Source of the DNA: Actinostola sp. cb2023
Taxonomy: Eukaryota > Cnidaria > Anthozoa > Actiniaria > Actinostolidae
NCBI GenBank assembly: GCA_033675265.1
Contig: JAUJYZ010000283.1
Span: forward strand, 62,001-126,000
DNA: 64,000 nt
Reading direction: 5' to 3'
Shown here one piece after another: positions 58,972-64,000 of this stretch. The stretch's first letter is position 1. Each line of letters opens with the position of its first letter. The notes beneath the pieces were generated by a model, which was given only the letters and a program-made list of their open reading frames with translations, had not been told where the DNA came from and made no database searches. The position numbers and the translations under genes were made by a program.

Positions 58972-59112
58972 GAGTGCAAACCATATGTCCGTGAAACAGT
59001 ACTAACTAATTAGTACTAAATAGCACTGATGAAACAATAGAAAACAATGGAGATAACACTATTTAGTACTATTTAGTAATAGTACTATTTCACGGACATA
59101 TGGTTTGCACTC
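58972..59112. mobile_element. 141-bp TA-flanked MITE with GAGTGCAAAC ends
   Basis: GAGTGCAAACCATATGTCCG and TGAAA at the left pair with the right end; TA at both sides. The flanks join to a sequence found uninterrupted at about 63205-63225 (complement), which confirms the ends. Confidence 0.92.
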
Positions 59113-59114
59113 TA

Positions 59115-59475
59115 TGCTTCCGATTTGCGTGAATTTTGCACTGAAGTTGCGAGTGATATGAAGCTCTCAGATGATAGTTTCAAATTTAGTTTTATTTTAA
59201 AATTTGTACGGCAGCGCTGACAATGTGTGCGTGTATAATATTTTGTACTAAAATTTAGCAGTCGCTTGTGGAGCATTTTCCAAGGTGCGGATTTTCATGA
59301 AACTTGGCACCAGTAATCCTTGACACTGGTATACTTGCTTGAGGTAATTTGAAAAACATCCATCTTGGATTTTGGAAAATATCAGCATTTTCTCTAAAAA
59401 TCGAGTGTTTCAAAATCGATTGTAACTCATTCAAAATACGAACGTGTAAAAATACAAGATGAACTATGATAAATC
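59115..59475. repeat. dispersed repeat block P, left copy
   Basis: Matches the reverse complement of 62930-63225 through the CAGCGCTGACAATGTGTGCG, CTTGGCACCAGTAATCCTT and TTTCAAAATCGATTGTAAC segments. A third fragment lies at 47275. Confidence 0.88.
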
Positions 59476-59479
59476 TAGA

Positions 59480-60026
59480 TATGCTAATTATGCCAGAAAT
59501 ACATAACACGTGTTCATGAATACATATCCTGAGAACAATAGAGTTCTATGCGGTGTTCTGCATGGAGAAATACGTCACAGAATCCGCCGTTCTGACATGA
59601 GCCTCTGGCTTTGGCCTTACTTTTGTAAATATCTGCAGAATTATCTAATAAATAAATCAATCAATTACACTCTGGTACAAAGCATTTTAGAGCTAAACTC
59701 CATTGAATATCATGGCCAAGCCTAGTATCGTATCTATACATTATAACAATGTCCTAGAAAAAAAGGCCTGGTATACTAGCTGGAGAACTGGAATCACTAT
59801 AGACCGAATGCAATAGACCTCTTTAGCTTCGTATGTAAATTGCCCATTAAAAACCATGTGATGTAAACATGATATTGTCTGGAGAATTAGTCCTTTCAAT
59901 ATGAACGAATAAATTTCAGAAATATAAAAGAACATTTCTCCAGAGAATATCATGTTTGGCATCACATGGTTTGAAATGGGCAATTTGCATACAAGCTAAA
60001 GAGGTCTATCGTGGCGTCCAATTTCA
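59480..60026. repeat. inverted arm, left of the sulfotransferase-like gene
   Basis: Reverse complement of 61793-62335 with high identity. It contains block R (around 59500-59730) and the foldback MITE at 59813-60009. Confidence 0.88.
59813..60009. mobile_element. 197-bp foldback MITE (AGACCTCTTTAGC ends), left copy
   Basis: AGACCTCTTTAGCTTCGTAT and GTAAATTGCCCATT at the left pair with the right end; ACATGATATTCTCTGGAGAA-type pairs lie inside. The second copy is at 61811-62003. Confidence 0.88.
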
Positions 60027-60139
60027 ATTGCCATTGTTCTGGACTGACTAGCCTCTCATTCAGGTGAAAATGCGTTTGTGTTTCCACATGAACACGAGGC
60101 TAGTCAGTCCAGAACAATGGCAATTGAAATTGGACGCCA
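60012..60139. mobile_element. 128-bp hairpin element
   Basis: TGGCGTCCAATTTCAATTGC and CATTGTTCTGGACTGACTAG pair exactly with the right half. Only its last 15 bp or so (TTGGACGCCATTAT) are present next to the right arm at about 61797. Confidence 0.9.
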
Positions 60140-60426
60140 TTATTGCATTCGCTCTATAGCCCTGCAAAAATAAAGGGTGATCGCATTGTTCAGAGAGATG
60201 CCTTCGAATAGTGCAACATGCTAATTGCATTCTTTAAGTACCCTTCTCGAGATATCTATATCGGCCCGGCATCGCATGGGTCGCAACCTCCACTATTCAC
60301 TGCATTTCATACCTACTCGTTGGGCATGACATAATTGTACCTCTTCTTCAGTGACTCCTAATAGACTTTCTACATTCTCTAACGCTACAAAATATATAAG
60401 CCAAAGGACTCTAATATCAATAAGAT

Positions 60427-61195
60427 ATGAGTGCTACCAGAATACTACTTTGGTCTGCTCCCAAATGCATGTCTTCAGCTTTCGAACGTTCGATCAGGAC
60501 GCTTCGAGATGTGCAAGTCATCCACGAGTCGTTCGCCGTGGCTTGTCATTTCGGGCAGGAAAGAGACGATGTTTTTGCAGAAACTGCCCTATTTGAAGCA
60601 AATGCCACATATCAGGCAGCCGTAGATGCCCTCACGAAGGACTACGAAGGAAAACGACTCATTTTCGCCAAGGAAATGGCATTTTGTCTAAAAATGAAAT
60701 ACGACATTCTCCTTCAAGAGGGCATGAAAGAATTCAAACACACTTTTCTTATTCGAAGTCCTCATCAAAGAGTCAGGTCGCTGATCAGGAACCGTGGATA
60801 TTTCCTAGCTGAAGAATTTGGATGCAGTGAACAGTTCGACCTGTATTACTTCGTAGCCAACAATCTCCACCCTTCCCCCGTGGTGATCGATGTTGATGAT
60901 CTGCTAGAGTTCCCGGATGAGACCATGCGGTGGTTATTGTGAAGCTGTTGGTATACAACATGAAGTGGGTATGACCGCGTGGACACCAGGCCCTGTAGCA
61001 GACTGGAATCATGCGTTTTGCAGAGGCTGGCACGATTCTGTGTTGAAGTCGAGTGGTTTTGTAAAGAGAAAACGCAGCGATGAGAAACATGATTTGAAAG
61101 ATCTTCCTAAAGAAGCCATTGATGTCGTAGTAGAGTGTTTACCAAAGTACGAAGCTTTGTATGCTAAGAGATTGATACCAAAGCCACAGGGTTAG
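60427..61195 (+). pseudogene. sulfotransferase-like P-loop protein, single exon, one frameshift
   Basis: Sulfotransferases of this type move sulfate from PAPS to small molecules or proteins in the cytoplasm or Golgi. From the ATG at 60427 the N terminus has a PAPS-binding-type loop WSAPKCMSSAFERS (9-22), and IRSPHQRVRSLIRN (109-122) resembles the 3'-phosphate-binding region. The frame shifts by one base near 60930, just after ETMR; the other frame then continues YCEAVGIQHEVGMTAWTPGP to a TAG at 61195. The total of about 255 residues suits the family. AATAAA follows at 61235-61240. The lack of introns may mean a retrocopy, though no target duplication or poly-A was seen. A sequencing error is the alternative to a real frameshift. 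Confidence 0.75.
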
Positions 61196-61387
61196 ACATG
61201 TATTATACTTAGCTGAAGTTGTCTGCCAATTCAAAATAAACGTATTGAATCACATACTGACTCCAGAAATAATTAGTTAGACGTATATAATGATTGTCTG
61301 TTTTAGCCGGCCGTTTCGCGAACATTATGTACATTTTGTTAGGTTAAAAAGACCTTCCAATACCACGAACATTTCTCTTTTACTGAA

Positions 61388-61740
61388 GCGAATAACTCGT
61401 CACGTGATTTTTCAATTCTCCCAAACTTGGTACCATCTTAAAGCTAACCATCCCCTCGGGTCATCTCAACGACAAATACATTCATCTCAACAGGTTTTCT
61501 ATTTTCTACGTGGAAAAGAGTAAGAAACTATACGAACGAGCGAATATAACTGTACTTCCGGTGGCGAATAACTCGTCACGTGATTTTTCAATTCTCCCAA
61601 ACTTGGTACCATCTTAAAGCTAACCATCCCCTCGGGTCATCTCAACGACAAATACATTCATCTCAACAGGTTTTCTACGTGGAAAAGAGTAAGAAACTAT
61701 ACGAACGAGCGAATATAACTGTACTTCCGGTAGCGAATTA
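61388..61740. repeat. tandem duplication of 170-176 bp
   Basis: GCGAATAACTCGTCACGTGA starts at 61388 and 61564; a third start (GCGAATTA) follows at 61734. The first copy has six extra bases (ATTTTC). It lies just 3' of the sulfotransferase-like gene. Confidence 0.95.
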
Positions 61741-61792
61741 TTTGCGTTTGAAAACTGAAAACCAGAGGTTTGTGGATTTTTTATATCAGAGG

Positions 61793-62335
61793 TTTATTGG
61801 ACGCCATTATAGACCTCTTTAGCTTGTATGCAAATTGCCCATTTCAAACCATGTGATGTAAACATGATATTCTCTGGAGAATTGTTCCTTTATATTTCTG
61901 AAATTTATTCGTTCATATTGAAAGGACTAATTCTCCAGACAATATCATGTTTACATCACATGGTTTGAAATGGGCAATTTACATACGAAGCTAAAGAGGT
62001 CTATTGCATTCGGTCTATAGTGATTCCAGTTCTCCAGCTAGTATACCAGGCCTTTTTTCTAGGACACTGTTATAATGTATAGATACGATATAGGCTTGGC
62101 CATGATATTCAATGGAGTTTAGCTCTAAAATGCTTTGTACCAGAGTGTAATTGATTGATTTATTTATTAGATAATTCTGCAGATATTTACAAAAGTAAGG
62201 CCAAAGCCAGAGGCTCATGTCAGAACGGCGGTTTCTGTGACGTATTACTCCATGCAGAACACCGCATAGAACTCTATTGTTCTCAGGATATGTATTCATG
62301 AACACGTGTTATGTATTTCTGGCATAATTAGCCGC
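61793..62335. repeat. inverted arm, right of the sulfotransferase-like gene
   Basis: Reverse complement of 59480-60026, including the foldback MITE copy (61811-62003) and block R. Confidence 0.88.
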
Positions 62336-62472
62336 ATATCCAGATCTTGTATTTTGACACGTTCGTATTTTGAACGAGCTTTTGCTCGATCTTTGACGTA
62401 ACGTGGTTAAATAAACGATTGATTGATTGATCTGATAGGAAGTAGCGGTTATTATCCATGACCGGCTTTCCC
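62086..62472. repeat. block R extended, copy 1 of a 1,528-bp-spaced direct repeat
   Basis: Matches 63614-64000 in direct orientation. It includes CGAGCTTTTGCTCG (a small hairpin) followed by AAATAAACGATTGATTGATTG, which looks like the 3' tail of a non-LTR retrotransposon. The open frame on the other strand recurs in all copies but is probably not coding. Confidence 0.85.
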
Positions 62473-62475
62473 TAG

Positions 62476-62925
62476 TCATACATGGCCAATCACTTGATAT
62501 GCATGGAACATTCCAAACACTTTATACAAAGCGCGTGATGTCGCCCTCAAAAAGAGTCCTAGGGCACAGGGGCCGACTAGCTGTCGGCTTGAGCAGACGC
62601 TTTGAAAACCGCTCCTGAAAATCACTAAAAATGTTCGGCAAGGTTTTCGTGTATCTGCACAAATACTCCTGTTTACAGTTCCCGGCGTCATCTTGAAAGA
62701 TCGATAGCCGTGCCTTTGCATCGAAGCGAGACCAACGGTGACCGCTTGCAATGATGTTAGAGACCTTTTTAACACCTTGTTAAGGTGGCCCGCACCTATT
62801 ATTTGGAAGATGGGTCTCATTTTAAATCGATGTTTTGAGCAGCAAAACGTTCACCGATTTCCGATATTTTTCATCTTGATAATGAAGTATTCGTAAATTC
62901 CATAAAAATCATTACATTTGTTGTT
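62476..62925. other. no gene recognised
   Basis: A 114-codon open frame on the minus strand has no recognisable motif. Confidence 0.4.
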
Positions 62926-62929
62926 ACAA

Positions 62930-63235
62930 TCGATTTTGAAACACTTGATTTTTAGAGAAAATGCTTATATTTTCCAAAATCCAAGATGGATTTTTTTCAA
63001 ATTACCTCAAACAAGTATACAAGTGTGAAGGATTACTGGTGCCAAGTTTTATGAAAATCCACACCTTGAAAAATGCTCCACAAGCGATTGCTAAATTTTA
63101 GTACAAAACTTCTATACTCGCACACATTGTCAGCGCTGCCGTACACATTTTAAAATAAAACTAAATTAGAAACTATCATCTGAAAGCATTTGCAAAATTC
63201 ACGCAAATCGGAAGCATACAACAAACTTTATCAAT
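62930..63235. repeat. dispersed repeat block P, right copy
   Basis: Reverse complement of 59115-59475, but without the 141-bp MITE found at 58972-59112; GGAAGCATACAACAAACTTT is uninterrupted here. Confidence 0.88.
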
Positions 63236-63613
63236 GAGCAAAGTGCAAGAGGTTTATTTTGTGTATTAAGAGGATATTTATTTGAACATCGCGTAATATC
63301 CGCGAAAAGCGCCAAAAACGAGCGCTTTTGAACAGTTTGACTTTCGATTTTCGCTTTGGATTAACACTAGCTCTAATTTTATTTTAACTAAGCATAAACT
63401 ATTAAAAACAAAGTAAATTGTCTGTTTAAAGCTGTTTTAGCGTTGTACAAAGCCATTTTCCTGCTTTTTGTTTCAAATTTGAGCTAATTCAGGGGAAAAC
63501 ATCAGCAATAATAGTAAATATACAGATCTAGCCCATGTGGACAGTTTTCAAATCAAATTTTCACTTTGGATTAACACTCTAATTTCACTTTTACCGGTCA
63601 AAAACCATCCCCA

Positions 63614-64000
63614 CGATATAGGCTTGGCCATGATATTCAATGGAGTTTAGCTCTAAAATGCTTTGTACCAGAGTGTAATTGATTGATTTATTTATTAGAT
63701 AATTCTGCAGATATTTACAAAAGTAAGGCCAAAGCCAGAGGCTCATGTCAGAACGGCGGTTTCTGTGACGTATTACTCCATGCAGAACACCGCATAGAAC
63801 TCTATTGTTCTCAGGATATGTATTCATGAACACGTGTTATGTATTTCTGGCATAATTAGCCGCATATCCAGATCTTGTATTTTGACACGTTCGTATTTTG
63901 AACGAGCTTTTGCTCGATCTTTGACGTAACGTGGTTAAATAAACGATTGATTGATTGATCTGATAGGAAGTAGCGGTTATTATCCATGACCGGCTTTCCC
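63614..64000. repeat. block R extended, copy 2, cut by window end
   Basis: Direct repeat of 62086-62472, offset 1,528 bp throughout. It continues past the window. Confidence 0.88.

Noticed and set aside
59510..63833. Three copies of an open frame beginning MFMNTYPENN
   Set aside because: The frame lies in a dispersed repeat (block R), antisense to what looks like a retrotransposon 3' tail; no domain is recognised. Treated as a repeat, not a gene.
62086..64000. Direct repeats considered as LTRs of a retroelement
   Set aside because: No TG...CA ends, no primer-binding site or polypurine tract, no gag/pol sequence between them.

Overview
The window is eukaryotic and metazoan. Genes are split by GT-AG introns, much of the sequence is satellite, minisatellite or short inverted-repeat transposon, and the recognisable proteins (a TRAF-type RING protein, a Crypton/DUF3504 recombinase, a DUF6589-like transposase) are typical of animal genomes. 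A homoserine O-acetyltransferase-type gene with many introns, next to this repertoire of mobile elements, suggests a non-bilaterian such as a cnidarian (coral or sea anemone). That placement is inference; nothing in the sequence names the species.

Layout. 1-2.5 kb: tandem 278-bp satellite, cut by the window edge. 4.3-6.4 kb (minus): first three coding exons of a TRAF-like gene. 6.4-27.4 kb: no convincing host gene, but a dense field of foldback/MITE elements, a LINE reverse-transcriptase remnant, a possible SINE, microsatellites, and a 2-kb array of a 22-bp minisatellite. 27.7-45.0 kb (minus): a complete 12-exon gene for a MetX-family acyltransferase (449 aa), whose introns hold many transposons and a 5.1-kb array of a 73-bp minisatellite. 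45.3-47.5 kb: further foldback elements.

47.5-56.1 kb: an apparently intact 8,602-bp DNA transposon with perfect 73-bp terminal inverted repeats and a perfect 9-bp target-site duplication. It carries two convergent genes: a RecQ-type helicase (2 exons, 553 aa) and a large DDE-type/DUF6589-like transposase with zinc fingers (5 exons, 1,155 aa). Both reading frames stay open across all predicted splice junctions. The combination resembles the helicase-bearing AcademH lineage. The transposon landed inside one arm of an older foldback element, and three smaller elements later landed in its introns.

56.7-58.8 kb (minus): a decayed Crypton-like tyrosine recombinase whose first exon is split by a 480-bp hAT-like MITE with a 5-bp duplication, and which also has an in-frame stop and a frameshift. 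59.1-64 kb: a mosaic of inverted and direct repeats. An intronless sulfotransferase-like gene with one frameshift lies between two inverted arms of about 0.54 kb.

How the genes relate: the two genes inside the large transposon presumably act together in its movement. The TRAF-like, MetX and sulfotransferase-like genes have no visible functional link.
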